From contig NZ_BCRM01000003.1 of NCBI RefSeq assembly GCF_001552595.1, positions 1 through 64,000 on the forward strand: DNA of 64,000 bases, given 5' to 3'. Origin of the DNA: Rhodococcus erythropolis NBRC 15567. GTDB lineage: Bacteria; Actinomycetota; Actinomycetes; Mycobacteriales; Mycobacteriaceae. Positions 1-7,822 of this stretch are shown here, one piece after another. The notes beneath the pieces were generated by a model. It ran no database searches and had not been told where the DNA came from. It was given only the letters and a program-made list of their open reading frames with translations. A program made the position numbers and the translations under genes. How positions within the stretch are numbered: position 1 is the first letter of the stretch; every line of letters starts with the position of its first letter.

Positions 1-134
1 GCACGCACCTGCTCGTACGCCTCGACTCCCGTCTTGGCATGCCCGACGACGCGAATCTCGGGGTGACCGGAGAGAAACAGTTCGAACCCCTGCCGTACCA
101 CCTGCTGGTCGTCTGCAATAAGGACATCGATCAT
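1..134 (-). CDS. NarL/FixJ-type response regulator, N-terminal fragment
   Basis: Only the first 44 codons lie in the window; the gene runs off the left edge. The visible part is the start of a receiver domain: MIDVLIADDQQVVRQGF, with the acidic pair D8-D9, typical of NarL-type regulators. Its ATG overlaps the TGA of the upstream histidine kinase (ATGA, 131-134), so the two are translationally coupled and form a two-component pair. The phospho-acceptor Asp and the HTH output domain are outside the window, so the LuxR-type HTH is inferred from the kinase partner family. Confidence 0.85.
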   Translation of the reverse strand, partial: MIDVLIADDQQVVRQGFELFLSGHPEIRVVGHAKTGVEAYEQVR

Positions 135-1444
135 GCGTTGATCCTCCCGTTCACCGGCACCAGTGCCTGCACAGCCCACTCACCTTCCGAATTCGGTCCG
201 GCGTCCAGTTGACCACCCATGAGCGTCGCGCGTTCGCGCATTCCCACAATTCCGAGGTTTTGCCCGTCGGAGGACGGGCGAGCATTCCCGAGCGTATTGA
301 TCACCCGGACTCGCACCGCACCGGCTTCTCGGCTCAGACATACCTTGGACTCGCTACCCGGCGCATGGCGAAGGACGTTCGACAACGCCTCCTGCACGAT
401 GCGGTAACACGTCAGCTGGACTCCGCTGTCCAGGTCGTCGAAGCGGCCGACCTTCTCGAGCGAGATCGACGAGATGGTGCGCCTGCAGTCGTCCACCAAC
501 TCGTCGATGTCGGAGACCATGGGCGTCGGGAAATCGGGGTCTTCCTCACCCAGACGAAGGATCCCCACGATCTGCCGCAAGCTGTTGAGGGCCCGCTGCC
601 CCTGCTCGATGACGCCGCCCAGGAGGGCTTGCGCTTGTTCGGGATTGCTCGAGAAGAACTTGTCGGCGGCACGGGCCTGGATGATCATGCCGGTCATGTG
701 GTGAGCCGCGACGTCGTGCAACTCACGTGCCATGTCCTGCCGTTCGGCGACAACGGCATTCGCGATCTTGCGTTCGCGGTCCCGGTGCAGATCCGCTACC
801 GCCTGACTGTTCTCCATTGCTTGCTTTCGCAGACGCGCGACGATCTTTCCCATGGCGGCGACGACCAGAAAACTCGTGACGGTGTTTGCCGCCGGTTCGA
901 GGAACAGGTGGGGCAACTCCCCCACCTGAACCTCTGCGACCGTCAGCCCGTCCCGCTCGGTGAGATACATCGCCAAGATCACGTCCATCGCCATTCCGAG
1001 GACCAGCAGTCCGACCAGGCGCATGCCGCTCACCCGGATGGACACTGCCATGATCGCGAACCAGAAAAGCGGCGTGGCCCCCAGCGATCGACTCCCGAGG
1101 AAGAGCATCAATCCGCCGGATCCTGCCAACGTCAGGAGGTAGTACGCGATCGGGTACCGCCGGCGCGCACACGCCACAACGGTCAACACCGTCAGGAAAC
1201 CCATGATGCCGACGACGGTTCCCGGATCGCTCAGCACTCGATTGCTCGTCTCGGGTTCAGTCTTGAGACTGGCGAGACCGAACACCCACGGCACACTCAG
1301 CAGGCCGACGATCACGGCCGCCGTGGCCGGGTTGTTCAGGTTGAAACGTCCCCACCCTCGCGATGCCAGGGCTTGCCCCGAGACATTCTGACCAGCCGAG
1401 TCGAACATCCACTCCCCATTCCGCATCCGATGATTGACGTTCAT
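131..1444 (-). CDS. Sensor histidine kinase, NarL/DesK class (HisKA_3)
   Basis: A 437-residue membrane histidine kinase. About five hydrophobic segments (roughly 41-60, 77-92, 100-117, 125-160, 187-205) form an N-terminal sensor. A HisKA_3 dimerisation domain follows with ELHDVAAHH, phospho-acceptor H243, then a HATPase_c domain with an N-box (EALSNVLRHA, about 350) and a G-box (GIVGMRERATLMGG, about 405-418). This domain order is typical of kinases that phosphorylate NarL-type regulators, and such a gene overlaps its 3' end by 4 bp. The start is uncertain: ATG at 1444 has a weak RBS, and in-frame ATGs at codons 7 and 13 are alternatives. The signal is unknown. Confidence 0.87.
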   Translation of the reverse strand: MNVNHRMRNGEWMFDSAGQNVSGQALASRGWGRFNLNNPATAAVIVGLLSVPWVFGLASLKTEPETSNRVLSDPGTVVGIMGFLTVLTVVACARRRYPIAYYLLTLAGSGGLMLFLGSRSLGATPLFWFAIMAVSIRVSGMRLVGLLVLGMAMDVILAMYLTERDGLTVAEVQVGELPHLFLEPAANTVTSFLVVAAMGKIVARLRKQAMENSQAVADLHRDRERKIANAVVAERQDMARELHDVAAHHMTGMIIQARAADKFFSSNPEQAQALLGGVIEQGQRALNSLRQIVGILRLGEEDPDFPTPMVSDIDELVDDCRRTISSISLEKVGRFDDLDSGVQLTCYRIVQEALSNVLRHAPGSESKVCLSREAGAVRVRVINTLGNARPSSDGQNLGIVGMRERATLMGGQLDAGPNSEGEWAVQALVPVNGRINA

Positions 1445-1555
1445 GGTGGCATGCGCGCACCACTTGGTCCCACATTCGACGAACGTGAAGGGAATGTTCG
1501 ATTCTCGGCTACAACCAAAGGACTAGTTCGGGGTCAAAGCACTAGTACTTATGGA

Positions 1556-2563
1556 TCAGCCGAACTGCTCGACCAACCGGTTCACCATGTTGGTTGCGCT
1601 GTAGTAGTCGAGACGGAAGGTATCGAGCCCCACGGCATAGACATGGTGATCACGAATTGCCGGATGCTGCGCCAACAGGGGAAGTGCCTCGACCGCTTTC
1701 ACCGCACCGTCGTCGGCGCTGACCAGGATCAGGGTGTTGCCCGCGATACCGTCGTAGAGGTTCTCGGCCGAGACCTGAATGATGTCCTTGCGCTTACCCA
1801 TGGATTCACTGCTCTTCGCAGACTCGGGAATGTCGGCGACCGTGAAACCCATCGCCGTGAGCAACTTCGCCTGCCCGGACTCGTGCGTCCAGATATTGGC
1901 GCCGCTGCCGTCCTCGTAGTAGACGAGCGCGGTGGTCGGCTGCGGGGGAAGTGTGATCTCGGCCTTCGCTGCCTCTACTGCGCTGTCGAATTTCGCGACC
2001 GTGGCCGCTGCGTTGTCTTCGAGACCTGTCGCTTCACCCAGCACGGCGGCCACTTCCTGCCAACTACTTCCGCCGTAGTCCACCACTATTGTCGGAGCAA
2101 TGGCCGTGAACTGTTCGTACAGATCGACGACGGAGTCACCTCCAGTCGCCGAGACGACGATGAGGTCCGGGTTCTGGGCCAGAACGGATTCTGCGTTCGC
2201 GCCGCCCATCGGCAGCACTGCGAGTCCACGTTCTCGAGCTATGTCGCCCCACTGTGTGAACAACCCCTGCGCATCCGATACGTCGGTGTTCGGTCCCGTC
2301 GATGCGGTAGCCACCACCGGAGCATCGATCGACAACAGTGTGCCCGTCAGCGTCACACTGGTCGAGACGATCCTCTCCGGCTTCGACGTGATCTCCACCG
2401 GCCCCTTCGACGTTTCCACCGTGCGGGGCCAATTACCCTGCGATGCAGCCGAATCAGCACCGGAATCGGCATCCGCAGAACTACATCCGGCGAGAGCGAA
2501 CCCTGCCACCAAGACTGCGGAGAGCACCTTCAAGGCGCGCGATTTTTTCATTGTGACGCCCAC
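1556..2563 (-). CDS. Iron-siderophore ABC transporter substrate-binding lipoprotein
   Basis: A FecB/TroA-type periplasmic-binding lipoprotein of about 335 residues that captures ferric siderophore outside the membrane. I chose the GTG at 2563 because GAGGAG lies 10 bp upstream; the frame is open to a TTG at 2587, and an ATG follows at 2551. The N-terminus is a lipoprotein signal peptide (KK, hydrophobic stretch, lipobox LAGC, about C27). The body has typical FecB features such as PERIVSTSVTLTGTLLSI and NPDLIVVSATGGD. It is divergent from a Fes-like esterase, and an IdeR box lies between them, so iron repression is expected. No permease or ATPase genes are adjacent. The ligand cannot be read from sequence. 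Confidence 0.88.
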   Translation of the reverse strand: MGVTMKKSRALKVLSAVLVAGFALAGCSSADADSGADSAASQGNWPRTVETSKGPVEITSKPERIVSTSVTLTGTLLSIDAPVVATASTGPNTDVSDAQGLFTQWGDIARERGLAVLPMGGANAESVLAQNPDLIVVSATGGDSVVDLYEQFTAIAPTIVVDYGGSSWQEVAAVLGEATGLEDNAAATVAKFDSAVEAAKAEITLPPQPTTALVYYEDGSGANIWTHESGQAKLLTAMGFTVADIPESAKSSESMGKRKDIIQVSAENLYDGIAGNTLILVSADDGAVKAVEALPLLAQHPAIRDHHVYAVGLDTFRLDYYSATNMVNRLVEQFG

Positions 2564-2599
2564 TGGCGGACCACTCCTCGAATTCAAAAGCCCATGAAA

Positions 2600-2618
2600 T
2601 TAGGTTAGGCTGTGCTCA
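2600..2618. promoter_or_regulatory. IdeR/DtxR iron box
   Basis: TTAGGTTAGGCTGTGCTCA matches the consensus TWAGGTWAGSCTWACCTWA at about 15 of 19 positions, with a perfect left half. It lies between the divergent siderophore-binding lipoprotein and Fes-like esterase genes and overlaps the first possible start codons of the esterase. Fe2+-IdeR bound here would shut off both genes. Confidence 0.8.
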
Positions 2619-3853
2619 TGCTAACTCAGGCGGTGACAGAATGGTCCGCTTCCCTCGCGGCCTCGCCCGACATCGACACCTTCTGGAACCGGATAGTGCA
2701 ACAAGGCACGCCGATCATCGAAAGTGTTGACACACATACAGTTCGAGTAACTTTCCTCTGGCGACAGCCCGAGGAGACGGAAGTCGAGCGCGTCTACCTC
2801 GACGCAAACTCGTTGACCGACCATCACGCGGAACAACTCAGCGTGATGCAACGGATCGGCGAGAGTCCGGTGTGGTTCTACGCCGCCGAAGTCTCGAACA
2901 CCTGGCGCAGCAGTTACAGCATCATCCCGGCGCCGAAGTCCGTAGTCGACGAATTCGACTATCCGGGAGCAGGCAAGGAAGACACGACCCGCCGCACCCG
3001 CTGGTTGGGGTTGCTCGAACACCGAATTGCCGACCCACTCAATTCGCTCTCCGCAGGCGTGGACACAAGGCGTTCCGTCGCCGAGATGCCCTCGGCGCCG
3101 GTCCAGTTCGGTTGGGATGCTCCAGTTTTCAGGAAGTCGATACAGCTCACCTGGGCCAGTTCGACGTTGGACGTCGAGCGGCCGGTGTGGATCTACGAGA
3201 CCGTGGACGACGGATTGACACCGCTCGAAGAACGGCCGCTCGTGATACTTCTCGACGGGCGCCACTGGGCCGAGGTCATGCCAGCAGGTGCCGCCTTCGA
3301 TCGTGCAGTCCAGACCGGCAAACTGAAGTCCTGCGTTCTGCTGGCCATTGATTCCGTTGACAATCAACGTCGTTCGAAGGAATTGCCGTGCAACCGCGAC
3401 TACTGGAGTGCAGTCGTCGACGAACTACTTCCGCAGGTGCGCGCCGTCGCACCCTTCTCGTCTGATCGAACGCGAACGGTGGTGTCAGGGCAGAGTTTCG
3501 GCGGCCTGGCCTCGATGTTCGCAGCACTCGAATTCCCCGAACACTTCGCGCTGGTCGCCAGCGGGTCCGGTTCATTCTGGTGGCCGACAGGCTTGAAGCG
3601 CGGCGAGGACGGTCCGCCGGGTGGAGACATCGCCGCACGCATCGAGCGCGATGGCGTGCCGGACGGTTTACGCGTTGTCCTCGAAGTAGGTAGGCACGAG
3701 TCCGACATGGTCGGGCACAGCGCAGCGGTCGCACAGGCGTTGAAGGCTGCCGGAGCGCAAGTGTCGTATCGGATCTTCGACGGCGGCCACGACTGGTTGT
3801 GCTGGCGCAGTGTCCTTCTGGACTCCGTTGTCGAACTGATCGGCAGTCCCTGA
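2612..3853 (+). CDS. Enterochelin esterase-like (Fes/IroE family) hydrolase
   Basis: A 413-residue alpha/beta hydrolase of the Fes family. The N-terminal part resembles the enterochelin esterase N-domain (VTFLWRQPEETEVERVYLD). The C-terminal esterase D-like domain has the nucleophile elbow GQSFGG (about S295) and a C-terminal catalytic His in FDGGHDWLCW (about H393). Fes enzymes hydrolyse ferric trilactone catecholate siderophores in the cytoplasm to release iron. Heterobactin-type siderophores have no trilactone, so this enzyme may serve uptake of foreign enterobactin- or bacillibactin-like siderophores (inference). The start is unresolved: GTG 2612, ATG 2618 and GTG 2633 are in frame, and the IdeR box overlaps the first two. 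No signal peptide is seen. Confidence 0.85.
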   Translation: MLMLTQAVTEWSASLAASPDIDTFWNRIVQQGTPIIESVDTHTVRVTFLWRQPEETEVERVYLDANSLTDHHAEQLSVMQRIGESPVWFYAAEVSNTWRSSYSIIPAPKSVVDEFDYPGAGKEDTTRRTRWLGLLEHRIADPLNSLSAGVDTRRSVAEMPSAPVQFGWDAPVFRKSIQLTWASSTLDVERPVWIYETVDDGLTPLEERPLVILLDGRHWAEVMPAGAAFDRAVQTGKLKSCVLLAIDSVDNQRRSKELPCNRDYWSAVVDELLPQVRAVAPFSSDRTRTVVSGQSFGGLASMFAALEFPEHFALVASGSGSFWWPTGLKRGEDGPPGGDIAARIERDGVPDGLRVVLEVGRHESDMVGHSAAVAQALKAAGAQVSYRIFDGGHDWLCWRSVLLDSVVELIGSP

Positions 3854-3868
3854 AAGTGGCCGGTGCCG

Positions 3869-4282
3869 CTAGTTCAGTGCACCGCGAATGACGGCAGCCG
3901 TGCTGTCGAGAATTGCCCGATTGGGCGTGCGAGGTAGCGCACGCAGGCCGAAGCCGTCGCCGCGATTTCGCGGAATGACGTGCAGATGAACATGGAAGAC
4001 TTCCTGCCCCGCAACAGCTCCGTCAGAGAGATGCAGATTCACTCCGTCGACGGGGAGAGGTCCGGTACGCATCGCTGCGGCGATCTTCTGTGCGACGGAA
4101 AAGATCCTGGCACCGTCGTCGGAATCGAGCGTGGACAATCCACTGGCGTGGCGCTTCGGCACGACCAGGAGATGGCCGGATGTGAACGGCCGAATATCCA
4201 TGAAGGCAAGGACATTCGCGTCGTCGTAGACGACGCTGGCCTCGGCCTCACCGGCGATGATGGAACAGAAGATGCAGTTCAT
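3869..4282 (-). CDS. HIT family nucleotide hydrolase/transferase
   Basis: A 137-residue histidine-triad protein. It has the N-terminal CIFCSIIAGE segment, with CxxC as in zinc-binding Hint-type members, and the C-terminal active site HVHLHVIPRN (HxHxHxx). Such proteins are cytoplasmic and usually hydrolyse AMP-linked substrates such as adenosine phosphoramidates; the physiological substrate here is unknown. It lies downstream of purB on the same strand, separated by a strong hairpin, so it is probably transcribed apart from purB or by read-through. Length is normal for the family. Confidence 0.9.
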   Translation of the reverse strand: MNCIFCSIIAGEAEASVVYDDANVLAFMDIRPFTSGHLLVVPKRHASGLSTLDSDDGARIFSVAQKIAAAMRTGPLPVDGVNLHLSDGAVAGQEVFHVHLHVIPRNRGDGFGLRALPRTPNRAILDSTAAVIRGALN

Positions 4283-4295
4283 GCTCTTCGACCCT

Positions 4296-4335
4296 GTGCG
4301 CCTTTTCGGTAGTGGTGACTACCGAAAAGGCGCAC
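4296..4335 (-). terminator. Hairpin terminator between purB and the HIT gene
   Basis: A perfect 18-bp inverted repeat (4296-4313 with 4318-4335) and a GGTG loop, just past the purB stop codon. No U-tract follows, as is common in high-GC actinobacteria. Confidence 0.75.
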
Positions 4336-4348
4336 GGGGGCGTAGCCC

Positions 4349-5770
4349 TTACAGAATCGGCGACGGCGCATACGCCGCAGCTTCGGGGTTGGCGTCGACA
4401 AGCTTCTGCACCTCGGCGACAACGGCGTCGACCTGAGCAGACGCGGCGCCGACAAAGGCCGCCTTGTCGGCCAGTGCCTCGTCGAGTGCGGCGCGGTCGA
4501 GCGGCAAACGGTCGTCGGCGGCAAGGCGATCGAGCAGGTCGGGCTCCTTGCCTTCCTCACGCATCGCCAGCGCGACTGCGACGGCGTTCTCCTTGATCGC
4601 CTCGTGAGCGGTCTCGCGTCCGACGCCCGCGCGCACCGCTGCCATGAGAACGCGGGTCGTGGCGAGGAACGGCAGGTAGCGCGTCAGTTCCTTCTCGATG
4701 ACGGCCGGGTACGCGCCCATCTCGATCAGCACGGTCAGGAAGGTCTCGAACATGCCGTCGATCGCGAAGAACGCGTCCGGGAGAGCGACGCGACGCACGA
4801 CGGAGCAGAAGACGTCGCCTTCGTTCCACTGTGCACCCGCAAGCTCGGCTGCCATGGAGCCGTAGCCGCGCAGGATCACCTGAAGTCCGTTGACTCGCTC
4901 GCACGAGCGGGTGTTCATCTTGTGCGGCATCGCCGAGCTGCCGACCTGGCCGGGCTGGAAGCCTTCGGTGACCAGCTCATGGCCGGCCATCAGGCGGATC
5001 GTGTGTGCAAACGACGACGGGCCCGCGCCGACCTGGACGAGCGCGGAGATGACGTCGTGGTCGAGGGAACGCGGGTACACCTGGCCGACGCTGGTCAGTA
5101 CGTGGGCGAATCCGAGGTGCTCCGCGACCTTCGCTTCGAGCTGCTCGAGCTTGGCCGCATCGCCGTCGAGGAGGTCGAGCATGTCCTGAGCGGTACCCAT
5201 CGGGCCCTTGATCCCACGCAGCGGGTAGCGGTCGATCAGCTGACGCAGACGTGTCAGTGCAACGAGAAGCTCGTCGGCCGCGGAAGCGAAACGCTTGCCC
5301 AAGGTGGTGGCCTGAGCTGCGACGTTGTGCGAGCGGCCGGCCATCACGATGGACGAGTACTCGGCAGCGCGCTCACCCAGACGGGCGGCGACGGCGATGC
5401 CGTGGTTGTAGACGTGTTCGAGAGAACGCACGATCTGCAGCTGCTCGACGTTCTCGGTGAGGTCACGGCTGGTCATGCCCTTGTGGACCTGCTCGTGTCC
5501 GGCGAGTGCATTGAATTCCTCGATGCGTGCCTTCACGTCGTGGCGGGTGACCCGCTCGCGGTCCGCGATGGACGCCAGGTCGACGTTGTCGATGACGCGC
5601 TCGTAGTCGTCGATGGCGTCGGCCGGAATGTCGATGCCCAGCTCTGCCTGCGCACGCAACACCGCCACCCACAATTGACGCTCGAGCACGATCTTGTACT
5701 CGGGAGACCACAGAGCAACAAGCTCCGGGCTGGCGTATCGGTTGGCAAGGACATTCGGGATGCGGCTCAC
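4349..5770 (-). CDS. purB: Adenylosuccinate lyase
   Basis: A 473-residue cytoplasmic lyase of the fumarase/aspartase superfamily. PurB cleaves SAICAR to AICAR plus fumarate, and adenylosuccinate to AMP plus fumarate, in purine synthesis. Visible signatures are HDVKARIEEFN, MTSRDLTENVEQ, the GRSHNVAAQATTLGKRF active-site region and the superfamily signature SSAMPHKMNTRSCERV. Length matches the actinobacterial form. ATG 5770 fits the family N-terminus MSRIPNVLANRY. It follows a TetR gene on the same strand by 68 bp and is ended by the hairpin at 4296-4335. The other purine gene in the window, purD, is 17 kb away. Confidence 0.97.
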   Translation of the reverse strand: MSRIPNVLANRYASPELVALWSPEYKIVLERQLWVAVLRAQAELGIDIPADAIDDYERVIDNVDLASIADRERVTRHDVKARIEEFNALAGHEQVHKGMTSRDLTENVEQLQIVRSLEHVYNHGIAVAARLGERAAEYSSIVMAGRSHNVAAQATTLGKRFASAADELLVALTRLRQLIDRYPLRGIKGPMGTAQDMLDLLDGDAAKLEQLEAKVAEHLGFAHVLTSVGQVYPRSLDHDVISALVQVGAGPSSFAHTIRLMAGHELVTEGFQPGQVGSSAMPHKMNTRSCERVNGLQVILRGYGSMAAELAGAQWNEGDVFCSVVRRVALPDAFFAIDGMFETFLTVLIEMGAYPAVIEKELTRYLPFLATTRVLMAAVRAGVGRETAHEAIKENAVAVALAMREEGKEPDLLDRLAADDRLPLDRAALDEALADKAAFVGAASAQVDAVVAEVQKLVDANPEAAAYAPSPIL

Positions 5771-5800
5771 GAGGCCTCAGTCTAACGGTGGCCGAGCAGT

Positions 5801-5843
5801 GCTGTTACCCCCGAGCTAGAGCAGCTGTCACCCCCGAGCTAGA
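5801..5843. repeat. Short tandem duplication at the end of the TetR gene
   Basis: Two 20-bp copies (5801-5820 and 5824-5843), one mismatch apart and separated by GCA. One copy carries the stop codon of the TetR gene; the other lies in the space before purB. It looks like a local slippage duplication. Confidence 0.85.
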
Positions 5844-6447
5844 CCGGCGGCGCCATCACGTCGATCGATTCCAAGAGCATTCCTCTGGCCAACCCGCGTG
5901 GATCCGGGTCGTACTCCCCGAGCGCCGTGATCATCGCGCCGTCGACCATCGCGACAAGACGGCGCAATTGCCCCTCGGGAGCCGTTCGGCCCGAGCGTCG
6001 AAGCGCATCGGTCAACAGGTCGTCGAGCTGGGCGCGTAGGCGCAACTGCACGTCACGAAGCGCGGGATGACGGGCACACGCCACAAATCGTTCGTAGCGC
6101 GAGATCAATCGTTCGCGGCTCTCCGGCCGCTTCTCTTCGTCTCCGAGCAGCAGCTCGACCAAAAGTTCGACGGTTGATTCCGCGCCCCGCCGACGTTGGG
6201 TCACCGCAGCCACTCTGGCGCGCATCGCTTCCATGTCGGCGTTGCCGTTGAGCTCGACGGCACACGCGATCAGATCGTCGAGTGAGTCGAAGTAATAGGT
6301 CGTCGAAGCCAGAGGAAGGTCGGCCCTGGTTGCCACCGCTCGGTGACGAACGGCGTCGAACCCGCCCTCCAGCAAAAGTTCAGCAGCGGACGCCACCAGA
6401 GCTTGGCGACGTCGTTCACCCTTGGGCGTAGCTGCAGAAGACACCAC
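5839..6447 (-). CDS. TetR/AcrR family transcriptional regulator
   Basis: A 202-residue TetR-type regulator. The N-terminal HTH is clear: ALVASAAELLLEGGFDAV, then the recognition segment RHRAVATRADLPLASTTYYF and the linker DSLDDLIACAVEL. The C-terminal two thirds are helical and probably form the ligand-binding and dimer domain; the ligand is unknown. It sits 61 bp downstream of an aminotransferase and upstream of purB, all on the minus strand. It may regulate the aminotransferase unit, but no palindromic operator stood out there. Confidence 0.9.
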   Translation of the reverse strand: MVSSAATPKGERRRQALVASAAELLLEGGFDAVRHRAVATRADLPLASTTYYFDSLDDLIACAVELNGNADMEAMRARVAAVTQRRRGAESTVELLVELLLGDEEKRPESRERLISRYERFVACARHPALRDVQLRLRAQLDDLLTDALRRSGRTAPEGQLRRLVAMVDGAMITALGEYDPDPRGLARGMLLESIDVMAPPV

Positions 6448-6508
6448 GACATCGTGCCAGCAGAGGGCACCTCCGCATGGCGAAACAGCTCGAAGACCCT
6501 GCTGTTTG

Positions 6509-7669
6509 TTACCCGAGCCACTTCTCGAGGCGGGTCAGCGCCTCCTGGATGTCGGCTGTCGCGCCCGCGAACGAAAGTCTGACCATCCGGTTTCCGTGGA
6601 CGGTGTCGAAATCGATTCCGGGTGCCAACGCGACCCCGGTATCTGTCAGCAACCGGGCACACCACGCGGTGGCGCCCTCGTCGCCACACAGATGGCCGAT
6701 ATCCGCGTAGACGTAGAACGCACCGTCGGCGGGAGCCAGCTCGGTGATGCCCAGTTTCGGCAACCCGGTCAACAGCAGTTCACGATTGACGGCGTACCGC
6801 TGAACGTGCCCGTCCAACTCGACCTTCGCCTCGTCCGAGAACGCCTCGATGGCGGCGTACTGAGAGATCGCGGGCGGACACACCGTCATGTTCGACGCGA
6901 GTCTCTGCAGCGGGCGCCGCAGGTACGTCGGCACCAACATCCACCCGAGCCGCCAACCCGTCATCGAGAAGTACTTGGACACCGAGCCGATCACAACGGA
7001 TTCGCGTGAGGTCTCCCAGGCGCTCGACGTGTGCTGATCGCCGTATCCGATGCCGTGGTAGATCTCGTCCGAGATCAGAAGGGTGCCGTGCTGCTCGCAC
7101 CACGTCGCCAACGCAGCGAGCTCCTCGGGCGAGATCACCGTGCCCGTCGGATTTGCCGGGCTGGCGACGATCAGACCGGCAGGCGGCGACGGCAAGGCCT
7201 CGAGCATGTCCACCGTCGGCTGGTATCGGGTTGCCGGCCCGCAGTCGAGTTCGACGACGTTGCAGCCGAGAGCGGCAAGGGTGTTGCGGTAGGCGGGATA
7301 TCCGGGGCGAGCGACCACCACGGTGTCGCCCTCGTCGAACGCGGCCAGGAAAAGCAAGGTGAACGCCCCGGACGAACCTGTCGTCACCACCACGTCTTCG
7401 GCGTCGACGGCTATTCCCGATCGCTCGCTGTGGTAGCGCGCAATAGCTTCGCGTAGCGGCAGGATCCCGAAAGTCTCGGTATACCCGAGTAGTTCGGTGC
7501 CGAGGATCTCGCGCGTCGCACGTAGCACCGGTGCCGGCGCGGGGGTCGACGGTTGACCGGCAGCCAACGTCAGAACGTCACCGTGCGTCCGCTGACGTTC
7601 GGTCGCGGCCTTCCATACATCCATGACATGGAAGGTCTGGATATCTGATCGACGAGATTCTGAGCGCAC
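6509..7669 (-). CDS. PLP-dependent class I/II aminotransferase
   Basis: A fold-type I aminotransferase of about 386 residues. The PLP lysine is in SVSKYFSMTGWRLGWM, and other class I features are LAAGQPSTPAPAPVLRA, SPANPTGTVISPEE and ISDEIYHGIGYG. It transfers an amino group between an amino acid and a 2-oxo acid; substrate specificity (aspartate, aromatic or branched-chain) cannot be assigned. The frame extends to 7795, but residues before VRSESRRSDIQTFHVMDVW do not fit the family, so I place the start at GTG 7669; the RBS there is weak. It is followed by the TetR gene and diverges from a peptide-binding lipoprotein. Confidence 0.88.
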   Translation of the reverse strand: MRSESRRSDIQTFHVMDVWKAATERQRTHGDVLTLAAGQPSTPAPAPVLRATREILGTELLGYTETFGILPLREAIARYHSERSGIAVDAEDVVVTTGSSGAFTLLFLAAFDEGDTVVVARPGYPAYRNTLAALGCNVVELDCGPATRYQPTVDMLEALPSPPAGLIVASPANPTGTVISPEELAALATWCEQHGTLLISDEIYHGIGYGDQHTSSAWETSRESVVIGSVSKYFSMTGWRLGWMLVPTYLRRPLQRLASNMTVCPPAISQYAAIEAFSDEAKVELDGHVQRYAVNRELLLTGLPKLGITELAPADGAFYVYADIGHLCGDEGATAWCARLLTDTGVALAPGIDFDTVHGNRMVRLSFAGATADIQEALTRLEKWLG

Positions 7670-7822
7670 ACCCCGACGGTAGCCGAACCACACTTCCGTG
7701 AGAAACGACGACCATCCTTTGTGACGATCCGACAGATTCAGGTGCTCAGCATGAGTCGATTCAACGAGACCTGGGCCACGTCCCTCGCGCAGCATTGATC
7801 AACGACATCCTTCGATCAAAAG

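Noticed and set aside
209-2608. A 799-codon open frame on the plus strand across the histidine kinase and the siderophore-binding gene
   Set aside because: It is antisense to two well-supported genes, has low-complexity Arg/His-rich composition and no domain; high-GC DNA gives such shadow frames.
4604-5785. A 393-codon frame opposite purB
   Set aside because: purB is certain; the antisense frame has no family likeness.
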